Origin: Bartonella sp. HY038
GTDB lineage: Bacteria > Pseudomonadota > Alphaproteobacteria > Rhizobiales > Rhizobiaceae
DNA: 64,000 nt
Direction of reading: 5' to 3'
Assembly: GCF_014117425.1 (NCBI RefSeq)
Contig: NZ_CP059725.1
Span: 1,054,001 to 1,118,000, forward strand
This document shows, in pieces, positions 45,293-55,088 of the stretch; positions within the stretch are counted from its first letter, which is position 1, and the number at the start of each line of letters is the position of its first letter. Below the pieces are notes generated by a model. It saw only the letters and a program-made list of their open reading frames with translations. It was not told the origin of the DNA and did no database searches. Both the position numbers and the translations under genes were made by a program.

Positions 45293-47803
45293 TTGCTTTT
45301 CTCAATTTATAATGGTCTGAAAATAGTGTCACGTAAGTTTCGAAAAATTCTGGGATATACAGTTACTTCAACATTGACCCTTGCAATTCTGGGGCTTGGC
45401 TGCGCAACCGCTTATGTCAACGAAGTATCAGAAGAACTTCCAAATTATGAAGTTTTGGAAAAATATGAACCACCAGTAATGACGCGTGTTCACGCAGCAG
45501 ATGGTGGTCTTATGGCCGAGTTTTCTAATCAAAGACGGCTATATTTGCCAATTCAAGCGGTTCCAGACCGCTTAAAAGCGGCTTTTATTTCAGCTGAAGA
45601 CAAAAATTTCTATAGTCATTTTGGTCTTGATCCTGAAGGTTTAGCGCGGGCTGTTGTCAATAATTTAAAAAATATGGGGTCGGGCCGTCGTCCCGAGGGT
45701 GCGTCGACCATAACGCAGCAGGTAGCAAAAAACTTTCTTTTGAGTTCAGATGCTACAATGCAAAGAAAAGTACGTGAAGCTATTCTTTCCATGCGTATCG
45801 AAAAAGCTTATTCTAAAGACCATATTTTAGAGCTTTATTTAAACGAGATTTATCTTGGTAAAGGAGCATATGGTATTGCAGCTGCCGCGCTAACTTATTT
45901 TGATAAGTCAATCAATGAGCTTAGTTTAGAACAGATAGCCTATCTTGCAGCGCTCCCTAAGGGACCTTCAAATTATGATCCTTTTACCCATACTGAGCGC
46001 GCATTGGAGCGCCGTAATTGGGTCATCGATCGCATGGTCGAAAATGGTTATGTTGATGCTGCCGATGGAGAGGCTGCCAAGCAAAAGCCGCTCGGTGTTA
46101 CGTTGCGCAGCAAGGATAACTATGTCTTTGGTGCTGATTATTTTACTGAAGAAGTGCGCCGTCAACTTATGGCACGCTATGGTTCAAATACACTTTATGA
46201 AGGTGGTCTTTCGGTTCGTGCTACGTTAAATCCACAATTGCAAGTCTATGCGCGTAAAGCGTTGCAAGATGGTCTCATTAAATTTGATCAAAATTTTGGT
46301 TGGCGCGGTGCTTATAAAAAGATATCACTTGCCGGAGATTGGGGCGTTGCGCTAGGTGAAATACCAGCATTTAGCGATGTACCTGAATGGCAGCTAGCAG
46401 TTGTCCTTTCCGCCGATAGCAATAGTGCCCAAATTGGTTTGCAGCCAGAGCGCGAACTATCCAATGCTTTATCTTCACAACGTGTAAAAGCAACGATTGC
46501 TGCTAGCGATATGAAATGGGCATATCGTTTGGTGGATGCAAATGGGCGCCGTAGCACAGCGAAAAATCCTGCTGGTGTTTTAGAGCCCGGCGATGTGGTG
46601 TTTGTTGAAAAGAAAAAGGGCACGGACAATGCCTATCAATTGCGTCAACCGCCGCGCGTGCAGGGCGCGTTAGTTGCTATGGAGCCTGTGACTGGCCGCG
46701 TTTTAGCAATGGTTGGAGGTTTTTCTTATTCGCAATCAGAATTTAACCGCGCGACGCAAGCTTATCGCCAACCAGGCTCATCATTTAAACCCTTTGTCTA
46801 TGCTGCTGCACTTGATAATGGTTACACGCCTGCATCGGTTGTGCTTGATGGTCCTGTTGTTATTGACCAAGGATCTGGCAATATTTGGCGGCCTAAAAAC
46901 TATGGTGGTACATTTGCAGGTCCATCGACCCTACGCTATGGTATTGAACGTTCGCGTAACCTTATGACTGTGCGTCTTGCTAACGATCTTGGTATGCCGG
47001 TGGTGGCAGAATATGCCGAGCGTTTTGGTATTTATGACAAAATGCAGCCGGTGCTTTCAATGTCGCTTGGCGCAGGTGAAACCACTGTGCTTCGTATGGT
47101 AACGGCTTACTCGGTTCTTGCAAATGGTGGACGCGCTATTGAACCATCGATGATTGACCGTATTCAAGATCGCTATGGTAAAACTATCTATCGCCATGAT
47201 AAGCGTATTTGTAAAGATTGTAATGTGAGCGTTTGGGATAACCAGTCCGAGCCGGAATTGGTTGATGAGCGTGATCAGGTGCTTGATCCAATGACCGCTT
47301 ACCAGATCACGTCCATGATGCAAGGGGTGGTTCAACGTGGTACTGCAGCTCGTCTTAATTACTTAAACCGGCCTATCGCTGGTAAAACGGGTACTACTAA
47401 TGATTCCAAGGATGCTTGGTTTGTTGGTTTTACACCTGATATTGTGGTTGGCGTTTTTGTTGGCTATGATAATCCACGTTCATTAGGCTTTGGTGGTACA
47501 GGGAGTGCTTTGGCAGCTCCAATTTTCGGTAACTTTATGGAGCCAGCCATGAAGGGTAAGCCGAAAATTGATTTCAAAGTGCCACAAGGTATGAGCCTTA
47601 TTGCAATCGACCGTAAAACTGGTATGCAAGCCCATGCCGGTGATCCCAATGTCATGGTGGAAGCGTTTAAACCCGGTACTGGTCCAGCTGATGTCTATCA
47701 AGTTATTGGTGGCGCTGAATCTTTCAAGGAGGGGGTACGCGTACCTCTTATGTCACCCACCGTCAATGACGCGATTGGCCGTGGCTCAAGTGGACTTTAC
47801 TAG
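45293..47803 (+). CDS. mrcA: Penicillin-binding protein 1A
   Basis: Bifunctional peptidoglycan synthase. 836 residues from the TTG at 45293; a GTG at 45326 (825 residues) matches the length of relatives better. One N-terminal helix, then EPPVMTRVHAADGGLMAEFS. The glycosyltransferase domain has FISAEDKNFYSHFGLDPEGL, GASTITQQVAKNFLL and LELYLNEIYLGKGAYG. The transpeptidase domain has the Ser of PGSSFKPFVY, SRNLMTVRLAN (SxN) and KTGTTNDSKDAWFVGF (KTG). The OB-like domain typical of PBP1A lies between. prfB follows. Confidence 0.95.
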   Translation: MLFSIYNGLKIVSRKFRKILGYTVTSTLTLAILGLGCATAYVNEVSEELPNYEVLEKYEPPVMTRVHAADGGLMAEFSNQRRLYLPIQAVPDRLKAAFISAEDKNFYSHFGLDPEGLARAVVNNLKNMGSGRRPEGASTITQQVAKNFLLSSDATMQRKVREAILSMRIEKAYSKDHILELYLNEIYLGKGAYGIAAAALTYFDKSINELSLEQIAYLAALPKGPSNYDPFTHTERALERRNWVIDRMVENGYVDAADGEAAKQKPLGVTLRSKDNYVFGADYFTEEVRRQLMARYGSNTLYEGGLSVRATLNPQLQVYARKALQDGLIKFDQNFGWRGAYKKISLAGDWGVALGEIPAFSDVPEWQLAVVLSADSNSAQIGLQPERELSNALSSQRVKATIAASDMKWAYRLVDANGRRSTAKNPAGVLEPGDVVFVEKKKGTDNAYQLRQPPRVQGALVAMEPVTGRVLAMVGGFSYSQSEFNRATQAYRQPGSSFKPFVYAAALDNGYTPASVVLDGPVVIDQGSGNIWRPKNYGGTFAGPSTLRYGIERSRNLMTVRLANDLGMPVVAEYAERFGIYDKMQPVLSMSLGAGETTVLRMVTAYSVLANGGRAIEPSMIDRIQDRYGKTIYRHDKRICKDCNVSVWDNQSEPELVDERDQVLDPMTAYQITSMMQGVVQRGTAARLNYLNRPIAGKTGTTNDSKDAWFVGFTPDIVVGVFVGYDNPRSLGFGGTGSALAAPIFGNFMEPAMKGKPKIDFKVPQGMSLIAIDRKTGMQAHAGDPNVMVEAFKPGTGPADVYQVIGGAESFKEGVRVPLMSPTVNDAIGRGSSGLY

Positions 47804-47830
47804 ATTTAAAATTTAACCATGTTGAAATTG

Positions 47831-47866
47831 AAGCGCATATTTGCAAATAGCGAATATGCGCTTTTG
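47831..47866 (+). terminator. mrcA terminator
   Basis: Arms AAGCGCATATT / AATATGCGCTT with an 11-base loop, followed by TTGATATT. It lies 27 bases after mrcA. Confidence 0.7.
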
Positions 47867-48003
47867 ATATTGAAGTCGGTTTGACTTTACGTTAGCAAAC
47901 AGGCAAAAGACAAAGAAATGCATTTATTTTTGCAGTTTAAAATCATGAGTTGATAAGTGTAAAATGAATGTAAGCTTATAAGTTAAGAGGTTGTGGCGTA
48001 ATT

Positions 48004-49132
48004 ATGCGTGCAGAAATTGAAACATTGGTAGATGAAATCAAGCAGGCCATAAGTCTGCTGAGGAGGCATCTTTGACTGGGATCAGTCATTAAAACGCCTT
48101 GAATATTTAAATCAGCAAGCAGAAGATCCTTCGCTTTGGAATGATCCGCAAAAGGCGCAAGACTTGATGCGTGAGCGCCAACGGCTTGAGGAATCAATTG
48201 CTGGTATAAGGCTATTAAGCCAAACCCTTGATGATAGTGTTGAACTTATCGCTATGGGCGAGGAAGAGGGCGATGCGAGTATTATCAAAGATGCAGAAGA
48301 AGCTATTAAAGGCTTAAAGCAAGAAATTGATAAGCGGCAAATTGATATGTTGCTCTCTGGCGAAGCTGATGCCAATGATACCTATTTGGAGGTTCATGCT
48401 GGGGCAGGTGGTACTGAAAGTCAGGACTGGGCCAATATGCTGCTGCGTATGTATACGCGTTGGGCAGACCAGCATGGTATGAAAGTCGATATCATGGAAG
48501 TTCATGATGGCGATGAAGCTGGTATTAAGTCCGCCACTATACTTGTTAAAGGCCATAATGCTTATGGCATGCTTAAAACAGAATCAGGCGTGCATCGTTT
48601 GGTGCGCATTTCGCCTTACGATTCTAATGCACGCCGCCACACGTCTTTTGCAAGTATTTGGGTCTTTCCTGTTGTTGATGATAATATCGAGGTTGAAGTT
48701 TCCGAATCGGATGTTCGCATTGATACTTATCGCGCATCGGGTGCTGGTGGTCAGCATATTAACACCACCGATTCTGCTGTGCGTATTACGCATATTGCAA
48801 CGGGAATTGTGGTCCAGTGTCAGGCTGAGCGTTCACAACACAAAAACCGCGCTGCTGCATGGTCAATGCTACGCGCTCGACTTTATGAAGAAGAGCTGAA
48901 AAAGCGCGAAGAAGTTGCCAATGCAACCGAGGCTAACAAAACTGAAATTGGTTGGGGGCATCAAATCCGTTCTTATGTTTTACAGCCGTATCAATTGGTC
49001 AAAGATCTACGGACTGGTGTCGAAAGCACCGATCCGCAAGATGTTTTAAATGGTAACCTTGATGCCTTTATGGAAGCTGCACTTGCGCAACGAGTGCATG
49101 GTGGTGGTGAAGACGTCCAAGATATTGATTAG
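48004..49132 (+). CDS. prfB: Peptide chain release factor 2 (programmed +1 frameshift)
   Basis: Releases peptides at UGA and UAA. The first 23 codons (MRAEIETLVDEIKQAISLLR-RHL) end at an in-frame TGA at 48073. Slipping one base gives DWDQSLKRLEYLNQQAEDPS and the rest of RF2, 375 residues in all. The site is AGGAGG-CAT-CTT-TGA-C with a Shine-Dalgarno-like hexamer three bases before CTT, the classical prfB switch. The catalytic loop GAGGQHINTTDSAVRITH is intact. The recognition tripeptide reads SPY (VRISPYDSNARRH) instead of the E. coli SPF; I recall this as common in alphaproteobacteria. Confidence 0.96.
48061..48076 (+). promoter_or_regulatory. prfB programmed frameshift signal
   Basis: AGGAGG (48061-48066), CAT, then the slippery CTT (48070-48072) and TGA-C (48073-48076). 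When RF2 is scarce the ribosome pauses at TGA and shifts +1 onto TTT. This makes RF2 autoregulated. Confidence 0.95.
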
Positions 49133-49180
49133 GTTTAACGTTTTATAGTAATTAATTTAAAAATATTAAGCTAATTTATT

Positions 49181-49223
49181 GGCGCATTTATTCGCTTTTG
49201 CGTTATAAATGCGCCATATTTTT
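49181..49223 (+). terminator. prfB terminator
   Basis: Perfect 11-bp arms GGCGCATTTAT (49181-49191) and ATAAATGCGCC (49205-49215) with a 13-base loop, then ATATTTTTT. Confidence 0.85.
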
Positions 49224-49347
49224 TGGTAAAATAATGAGACTATGTTTCATGCTTATTTTAAGAATTTTATTTAATCTATTGAAAATAAATGTATTTTTAA
49301 GTGTTTTATGTCTCATGTTTTAGTTTAATATCAAAGGTGTTTTTGCA

Positions 49348-50292
49348 ATGCGGCTATTCTTTTACGGCTTTTTTGTCATTGTTATTTTGGCACTGATTTT
49401 AAGTTCCATGTGGCTTTTCAACAAAAGCAGCAATAATGACTTTCGGCAAAATAGTGTTGAACAGACTATCAAGACTAAGGATAATGATCCAATAGTTGGT
49501 TTGTTGCCGCAGCCAGAAATGGCCGAGCAGCCAAGCAAGCAGTATGGAGAAGAAACCTCAAAAAATGATATGACACCACCAGTTACCCCAATGGATGATA
49601 GTTTGAAAAAGCAATTTTGCACCACGGATAGCTTTGAAAATAAAACCTATGTTGTGTGTCGCGCCAATCCTAGCCTTGATCGGATTGAACTATTTTTAAA
49701 TGGCAGTGATGATAAGCCTTATAAGCGGTTTTATCGTTTAGAAGACGCACTTAACGCTGAAGGCAAAACAATTGCTTTTGCGATGAATGCTGGCATGTAT
49801 CATGCTGATTACACCGCTGTGGGGCTTTATATTGAAAATGGCAAAGAACTGCATTCCATTTCCACCAAAGATGGCCCAGGTAATTTTCATATGAAACCCA
49901 ATGGTGTCTTTTTTATCAATGATGGTAAAGCTGGTGTATTGGATACAGATAGCTTTATTGCTCGTGGTTTAAAACCACAACTTGCTACCCAATCTGGACC
50001 GATGTTGGTTATCAATAATGAAATTCACCAGCGATTTATTCCGCAATCTCCCTATCTTGAATATCGCAACGGCGTTGGAGTTACGAATGATGGTGAAGTG
50101 ATTTTTATTATTTCTGAACAAAAGGTCAATTTTGATGAAATGGCGCGTTTTTTCCGCGATAAGCTAAAAACACCGAATGCATTATTTTTTGATGGCTCTA
50201 TTTCTAGCCTTTTTGCACCAGAACTTTCGCGTAAAGACTGGTGGCATGGATTGGGGCCAATTATTGCCGTAACCCTTGACAAGAATGATTGA
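49348..50292 (+). CDS. Phosphodiester glycosidase (NAGPA/DUF2233) family protein
   Basis: Membrane-anchored or exported protein with a domain like the lysosomal GlcNAc-1-phosphodiester glycosidase; bacterial roles are poorly known. 314 residues. The N-terminal helix is FFYGFFVIVILALILSSMWL. A Pro/Gln-rich linker (to about residue 90) precedes the domain. Domain blocks are FAMNAGMYHADYTAVGLYIE, NFHMKPNGVFFINDGKAGVL, TQSGPMLVINNEIH and NALFFDGSISSLFAPEL. It stands between prfB and ccdA and is probably its own unit. Confidence 0.8.
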   Translation: MRLFFYGFFVIVILALILSSMWLFNKSSNNDFRQNSVEQTIKTKDNDPIVGLLPQPEMAEQPSKQYGEETSKNDMTPPVTPMDDSLKKQFCTTDSFENKTYVVCRANPSLDRIELFLNGSDDKPYKRFYRLEDALNAEGKTIAFAMNAGMYHADYTAVGLYIENGKELHSISTKDGPGNFHMKPNGVFFINDGKAGVLDTDSFIARGLKPQLATQSGPMLVINNEIHQRFIPQSPYLEYRNGVGVTNDGEVIFIISEQKVNFDEMARFFRDKLKTPNALFFDGSISSLFAPELSRKDWWHGLGPIIAVTLDKND

Positions 50293-50441
50293 TCTGGCTT
50301 TGTTGGTGAAGTTGATTTAATAACGGACATGATTTAGACAAGAAAATAAGCTTGTTGACGGTTCAGGGCTTGGATTATTGTATAGACTTTTAAGCTCGTA
50401 TTTATTTTGTAAGATTAATTTTGAAGATAGATAGGTTAACG

Positions 50442-51179
50442 ATGGAAGTATCATTTTTGGGGGCGTTTTTTGGGGGTATTTTATCCTTTTTGTCTCCTTG
50501 TGTTTTGCCGTTGGTTCCCCCTTACCTCTGCTATATGGCGGGCGTGAGTTACGAAGAATTACGAAACAAAGATAAAAAAGTAGGCTTTGCTATTGATAAG
50601 CAAATTCTTATTCCTGCAATTGCGTTTGTTTTGGGTTTTACGCTTATTTTTATGTTTTTAGGAGCAGGTGCATCTTTTATCGGCCGCTTTTTGCTAAGTT
50701 GGCAACCCGAAATAGCTATCGGTGCAGGTATTATTATTATTATTATGGGCTTGCATTTTTTAGGCGTTTTTCGCATTCCGTTGTTGTTGCGTGAAGCAAG
50801 GTTTCAAACAAAAAAAACGAAATCAGGCCCAGTTGGTGCATTTATTATGGGTTTAGCTTTTGCTTTTGGTTGGACACCTTGTATCGGGCCCATTTTAACT
50901 CCAATTATGAAATTTGCAGGTGAATCGGAAACGGTAGCAGGCGGTGTCATGTTGCTTGCAGTTTATTCTTTGGGGTTAGGTGTGCCGTTTTTATTGGCAG
51001 CAGTATTTTCCAGTGCTTTTATATCTCGTTTAGCCTCTTGGCGTGTTCATTTAGGGGTCGTTGAAAAGATAATTGGTGTTTTGTTGGTTTTCGCAGGAGT
51101 TGTTTTTCTTACGGGGCAACTGCAAGTTATTTCTTCATGGTTTATGGGAGCATTTCCATTTCTGCAAAAATTAGGTTGA
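50442..51179 (+). CDS. ccdA: Cytochrome c biogenesis protein CcdA
   Basis: Inner-membrane thiol transporter that passes electrons from thioredoxin to periplasmic reductants. 245 residues, six helices. The two conserved cysteines are in [19 protein letters not shown] and [17 protein letters not shown]. The ATG at 50442 follows AGG; a TTG 21 bases earlier is possible. It is followed by glmU in the same direction. Confidence 0.92.
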   Translation: MEVSFLGAFFGGILSFLSPCVLPLVPPYLCYMAGVSYEELRNKDKKVGFAIDKQILIPAIAFVLGFTLIFMFLGAGASFIGRFLLSWQPEIAIGAGIIIIIMGLHFLGVFRIPLLLREARFQTKKTKSGPVGAFIMGLAFAFGWTPCIGPILTPIMKFAGESETVAGGVMLLAVYSLGLGVPFLLAAVFSSAFISRLASWRVHLGVVEKIIGVLLVFAGVVFLTGQLQVISSWFMGAFPFLQKLG

Positions 51180-51231
51180 ATTTGCGAATTTTACGTTCTT
51201 TTTATTGTATCGCTTTTTTATAGAGGGTTTC

Positions 51232-52581
51232 ATGTCACGTTCTTGCTTATCGGTTGTTCTCGGCGCGGGTGAGGGTACCCGCATGAAATCCAGCCTACCA
51301 AAAGTGTTGCATAAAATTGCAGGGCTGCCACTTATTGGCCACGTGGTTCAAGCGATGGAAAAAGTTGGCTTTGATCAGCTTGCTGTGGTGGTAGGACGTG
51401 GCGCCCAAGATGTGCAGGGTTTTGTATCTACTTTAACCCCAAATGCTGCTTTCTTTGAGCAAAAGGAGCGCCTTGGCACAGCCCATGCCGCACTGGCTGC
51501 GCGTGAATTATTGGCTAAAAATTATGATGATGTTTTGATTGTATTTGGTGATACGCCACTTATTGAAGCAAAAGCTTTAAGCCATGCGCGTCAAGAGCTT
51601 AAGGCAGGTGCGGATATTGTGGTGATGGGCTTTTATAGTGACACACCTCATGGTTATGGTCGTTTAATTATTGAAAATGGTAAATTACAAGCCATTGTTG
51701 AAGAAAAAGAAGCAACCAATGAGCAAAAGAAAATAAAGTTTTGCAATGGTGGTTTAATGGCCATTAATGGCAAACACGCTTTGTCACTATTGGAAAAAAT
51801 AGAAAATAATAATGCCAAAGGCGAATATTATCTAACTGATATTGTTGCGTTTGGAGCCACGTCTGGACTTGATGTCCGCGCGATTCAAATTCCATTTGAT
51901 AATGTCATTGGTATCAATAATCGCTTGGAACTAAGCCAAGCTGAGCATATTTGGCAACAAAGGTGCCGCAAAGCTATGATGCTTGACGGTGTTACCATGC
52001 AAGCACCTGAAAGCGTATATTTTTCTTTTGATACAAAAATTGCCGCTGATGTTGAAATCGAGCCAAATGTAGTCTTTGGTCCTAAAGTTGAAGTGTCATC
52101 GGGCGCTATTATTCATAGTTTTTCTCATGTTGAGGGGGCATTTATTGGTGAAAATGCTTCAATTGGCCCATTTGCGCGCCTTCGACCAGGGGCAAAACTT
52201 GGCGCAAAGTCGCGGGTTGGCAATTTTTGCGAAATTAAAAATGCGCAAATTGGAATCGAAGCTAAAGTTAATCATCTTAGCTATATTGGTGACGCCGAAA
52301 TCGGTGAACGTGCCAATATAGGCGCTGGTACAATTACTTGCAATTATGATGGCTTTAATAAATGGCAAACAAAAATTGGCGATGACGCATTTATCGGTTC
52401 TAACAGCGCTTTGATTGCGCCTGTTACTATTGGTGATGGTGCCTATGTTGGCTCAGGTAGTGTTGTAAGCGATAATGTACCTGCTGATGCTTTGGCTTTG
52501 GCGCGTGCGCGGCAGGTTAATAAGGAAGATAAGGCTAAATTATTGCGTGCCTATTTTTCATCACTTAAAATTCCAAAATAA
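51232..52581 (+). CDS. glmU: Bifunctional UDP-GlcNAc pyrophosphorylase / glucosamine-1-phosphate acetyltransferase
   Basis: Makes UDP-N-acetylglucosamine for peptidoglycan and LPS. 449 residues from the ATG at 51232 (GAGGG upstream). The N-terminal uridyltransferase begins [20 protein letters not shown] (family LAAGxGTRM, here with LGAG). Then [12 protein letters not shown] and [12 protein letters not shown]. The C-terminal left-handed beta-helix has hexapeptide repeats ([40 protein letters not shown]) and the acetyltransferase motif [20 protein letters not shown]. Complete. Confidence 0.96.
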   Translation: MSRSCLSVVLGAGEGTRMKSSLPKVLHKIAGLPLIGHVVQAMEKVGFDQLAVVVGRGAQDVQGFVSTLTPNAAFFEQKERLGTAHAALAARELLAKNYDDVLIVFGDTPLIEAKALSHARQELKAGADIVVMGFYSDTPHGYGRLIIENGKLQAIVEEKEATNEQKKIKFCNGGLMAINGKHALSLLEKIENNNAKGEYYLTDIVAFGATSGLDVRAIQIPFDNVIGINNRLELSQAEHIWQQRCRKAMMLDGVTMQAPESVYFSFDTKIAADVEIEPNVVFGPKVEVSSGAIIHSFSHVEGAFIGENASIGPFARLRPGAKLGAKSRVGNFCEIKNAQIGIEAKVNHLSYIGDAEIGERANIGAGTITCNYDGFNKWQTKIGDDAFIGSNSALIAPVTIGDGAYVGSGSVVSDNVPADALALARARQVNKEDKAKLLRAYFSSLKIPK

Positions 52582-52608
52582 GTGTTCAAATGATATGAGG
52601 ATGTGATT

Positions 52609-53556
52609 ATGAGTCTTGGTTGCCTTTTTCCAGAAATAGAGCCTTTTCATCAAGAGATGCTAAAGGTTTCTGATATTCATGACCTTTATGTCGAGCAATG
52701 CGGCAATCCTAATGGTAAGCCAGTGATTATGCTGCATGGTGGACCGGGGACTGGAATTTCAATGACCATGCGACGTTTGCATGATCCGCAAAAATATCGC
52801 ATTATTTTATTTGATCAACGTGGTTGCGGAAAATCAACCCCCTATGCCGAGTTGCGTGAAAACACCACTTGGGATTTGGTTGATGATATGGAAAAAATCC
52901 GTAGCCATTTAGGTGTTGATAAGTGGCAAGTTTTTGGTGGTTCATGGGGATCAACTCTTGCCCTCGCTTACGCGCAAACTCATCCAAATTATGTAAGTGA
53001 GCTTATTTTACGGGGCATATTCATGTTGCGCCGTTTTGAGGTGGAGTGGTTTTATCAAGAAGGCGCAAGTCTTATTTTTCCAGATCGGTTTGCCGCTTAT
53101 CGTGATCATATTCCACTCGACGAGCGGGGCGATATGATTGGCGCCTATTATCGGCGCTTAACCAGTGATAATAAAGAAGTTCAACTTGCTGCAGCAAGGC
53201 TATGGGGGCAGTGGGAGGGATCTGCGATTAATCTATTGCCTAATCCTGAGCAAGTTGCAGCCTTTAGTAATGACGATTTTGTTATAGCTTTCGCTCGTAT
53301 TGAAAGCCATTATTTTCAAAATCGTGGTTTTTGGGAAGATGATGACCACTTGTTAAGAAATGTTGATAAAATTAGACACATTCCGGCGATTATTATCCAT
53401 GGTCGTTATGATATGTGTACGCCTTTTATTAATGCATGGCAGTTAAAGGAAAAGTGGCCAGAGGCTGAATTGCAAATTATTGAAGATGCTGGACATGCAG
53501 TTAATGAGCCTCCTATTGCAAAGGCGCTTATTCAGGCAACAAATCATTTTGCTTAA
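52609..53556 (+). CDS. pip: Proline iminopeptidase
   Basis: Cytosolic alpha/beta-hydrolase that removes N-terminal proline. 315 residues from the ATG at 52609 (ATGAGG upstream). VIMLHGGPGTGISMTMRRLH carries the oxyanion site, LFDQRGCGKSTPYAELREN is the family block, the catalytic Ser is in GGSWGSTLALAYAQTHP, the Asp in HGRYDMCTP and the His in DAGHAVNEP. It lies 28 bases after glmU and may share its transcript. Confidence 0.94.
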   Translation: MSLGCLFPEIEPFHQEMLKVSDIHDLYVEQCGNPNGKPVIMLHGGPGTGISMTMRRLHDPQKYRIILFDQRGCGKSTPYAELRENTTWDLVDDMEKIRSHLGVDKWQVFGGSWGSTLALAYAQTHPNYVSELILRGIFMLRRFEVEWFYQEGASLIFPDRFAAYRDHIPLDERGDMIGAYYRRLTSDNKEVQLAAARLWGQWEGSAINLLPNPEQVAAFSNDDFVIAFARIESHYFQNRGFWEDDDHLLRNVDKIRHIPAIIIHGRYDMCTPFINAWQLKEKWPEAELQIIEDAGHAVNEPPIAKALIQATNHFA

Positions 53557-53565
53557 ATAATCGAA

Positions 53566-53597
53566 GGGGCGTTTTATAAAACGCCCCGTTGGTTTTT
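53566..53597 (+). terminator. pip terminator
   Basis: Perfect palindrome GGGGCGTTTT-AT-AAAACGCCCC (53566-53587) followed by GTTGGTTTTTA, between the convergent pip and xseB genes. Confidence 0.85.
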
Positions 53598-53868
53598 AGT
53601 CTTGTGGGTCAAGTGGCTCAACACCATCTGCTTCATTGTTTTTGTTAAGGCGAATTTTCTCAACCTTGTTTTCTGCTGTTTTTAGCAAAGTGTCGCAATG
53701 CTTTTTCAGTGCTTCGCCGCGTTCGTAAATAAGGATCGATTGTTCAAGCGGTACATCGCCACGCTCGAGATTTTCGACAATATGCTCAAGTTCACTCAAA
53801 GCTTTTTCAAAACTCATGGTTGAAACATCGGCATTATCTTGATTATTTGTTGGTTGTTCTGACATCAT
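53596..53868 (-). CDS. xseB: Exodeoxyribonuclease VII small subunit
   Basis: Small subunit of the exonuclease that degrades single-stranded DNA. 90 residues, normal. The core is [20 protein letters not shown] then [20 protein letters not shown], the family signature. Acidic tail. The start could be Met1 or Met2. In this orientation ribBA and aroC lie upstream on the same strand. Confidence 0.95.
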   Translation of the reverse strand: MMSEQPTNNQDNADVSTMSFEKALSELEHIVENLERGDVPLEQSILIYERGEALKKHCDTLLKTAENKVEKIRLNKNNEADGVEPLDPQD

Positions 53869-53919
53869 ATTTACCTAAAAATATTTAAATTTCTCAATTC
53901 CATTAATTAAAACAAAGAA

Positions 53920-55035
53920 TTATTGGATTTCTGTACGGGTAATGTGGATTCCAAAGCCTTCAAGACCGACATAATGGCGCTCTTTTGAAGCATAAAGCAC
54001 AATAGAATTGATACCCAAATCCTTTAAAATTTGCGCACCAAGACCAATTTGCCGCCATTCATCCTCACGGGTTACTGCTTCGCTATGGGCTTCATGCCCT
54101 TCAAGAATAAGCTCACGGCTACGCATATCATGGGCATCAGTGCCAACGCCGACGGAACCTTCACGTAGATAAACCAAAACGCCGCGTTTTTCATTGGCCA
54201 TCATCTTTTTCAAGATGGTTGCTATTTCATCTTTAGTGCCAAATACGTCGCTTAAAACATTTTCGCGGTGAAGACGTACGGGAACATTTTCACCGTCACG
54301 TATATCGCCAAGGACAATGGCAACATGTTGCATGGGTTCCCAAGGCAATTGATAGGTATGGGCAATAGCAGGGCCGGCTGCTGTTACAACAGCTATTTCA
54401 TCGACGTGTTCAACAAGCTTTTCCTGTCTTTGACGATAGGCGATTAAGTCCGCAACAGTTACCTCATGAAGGTTATGCTCTTTGGCAAAACTGGATACTT
54501 GAGGACCGCGCATAACGGTGCCATCATCATTGACGAGTTCGCACAAAACACCAACTGGTGCTAATCCAGCAAGACGGCATAGATCAACCGCTGCTTCAGT
54601 ATGGCCAGAGCGCATCAAAACCCCACCCTCGCGGGCAATTAAGGGAAATACATGGCCGGGGCGGACAAAATCAACTGCGCCACAATTGAGATTTGCAAGA
54701 TTACGTACAGTTAATGTACGGTCATTGGCAGAAATACCGGTTGTTGTACCATGACGATAATCAACGGTCACTGTAAATGCAGTGGAATGGGGAGAATCAT
54801 TTTCCGCGACCATTGGCGCCAAGTTTAACCGCTTAGCTTCACTATGTGGCATTGGTGCACAAACAATTCCAGACGTGTGGCGTACAATAAATGCCATTTG
54901 CTCCGGCGTGCAAAGACTTGCCGCTACAATAATATCACCTTCATTTTCGCGACCATCATCATCCATGACAACGACCATTTCTCCGCGTTCAAAAGCGCGA
55001 ATGGCATCGACAACATGTTTTTGTTTTTGATTCAT
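53920..55035 (-). CDS. ribBA: RibBA-like riboflavin protein: DHBP synthase with degenerate GTP cyclohydrolase II domain
   Basis: 3,4-Dihydroxy-2-butanone-4-phosphate synthase for riboflavin. 371 residues. The RibB half (about 1-205) is intact: MVVVMDDDGRENEGDIIVAA, ICAPMPHSEAKRL, FTVTVDYRHGTTTGISANDR, RPGHVFPLIAREGGVLMRSG, HTEAAVDLCRLAGL. The second half follows the GTP cyclohydrolase II fold (GVLVYLREGSVGVG, IGLGAQILKDLGI, GLEGFGIHI) but the zinc cysteines are missing: RENVLSDVFGT takes the place of ECLTGDVFGSxRCDCG. The second activity is probably lost. 53 bases separate it from aroC upstream. Confidence 0.93.
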   Translation of the reverse strand: MNQKQKHVVDAIRAFERGEMVVVMDDDGRENEGDIIVAASLCTPEQMAFIVRHTSGIVCAPMPHSEAKRLNLAPMVAENDSPHSTAFTVTVDYRHGTTTGISANDRTLTVRNLANLNCGAVDFVRPGHVFPLIAREGGVLMRSGHTEAAVDLCRLAGLAPVGVLCELVNDDGTVMRGPQVSSFAKEHNLHEVTVADLIAYRQRQEKLVEHVDEIAVVTAAGPAIAHTYQLPWEPMQHVAIVLGDIRDGENVPVRLHRENVLSDVFGTKDEIATILKKMMANEKRGVLVYLREGSVGVGTDAHDMRSRELILEGHEAHSEAVTREDEWRQIGLGAQILKDLGINSIVLYASKERHYVGLEGFGIHITRTEIQ

Positions 55036-55088
55036 TTGAAGGACTTTCTATAAATCGACAATTTAAATCTCAGTTAATCTTTGATCGT

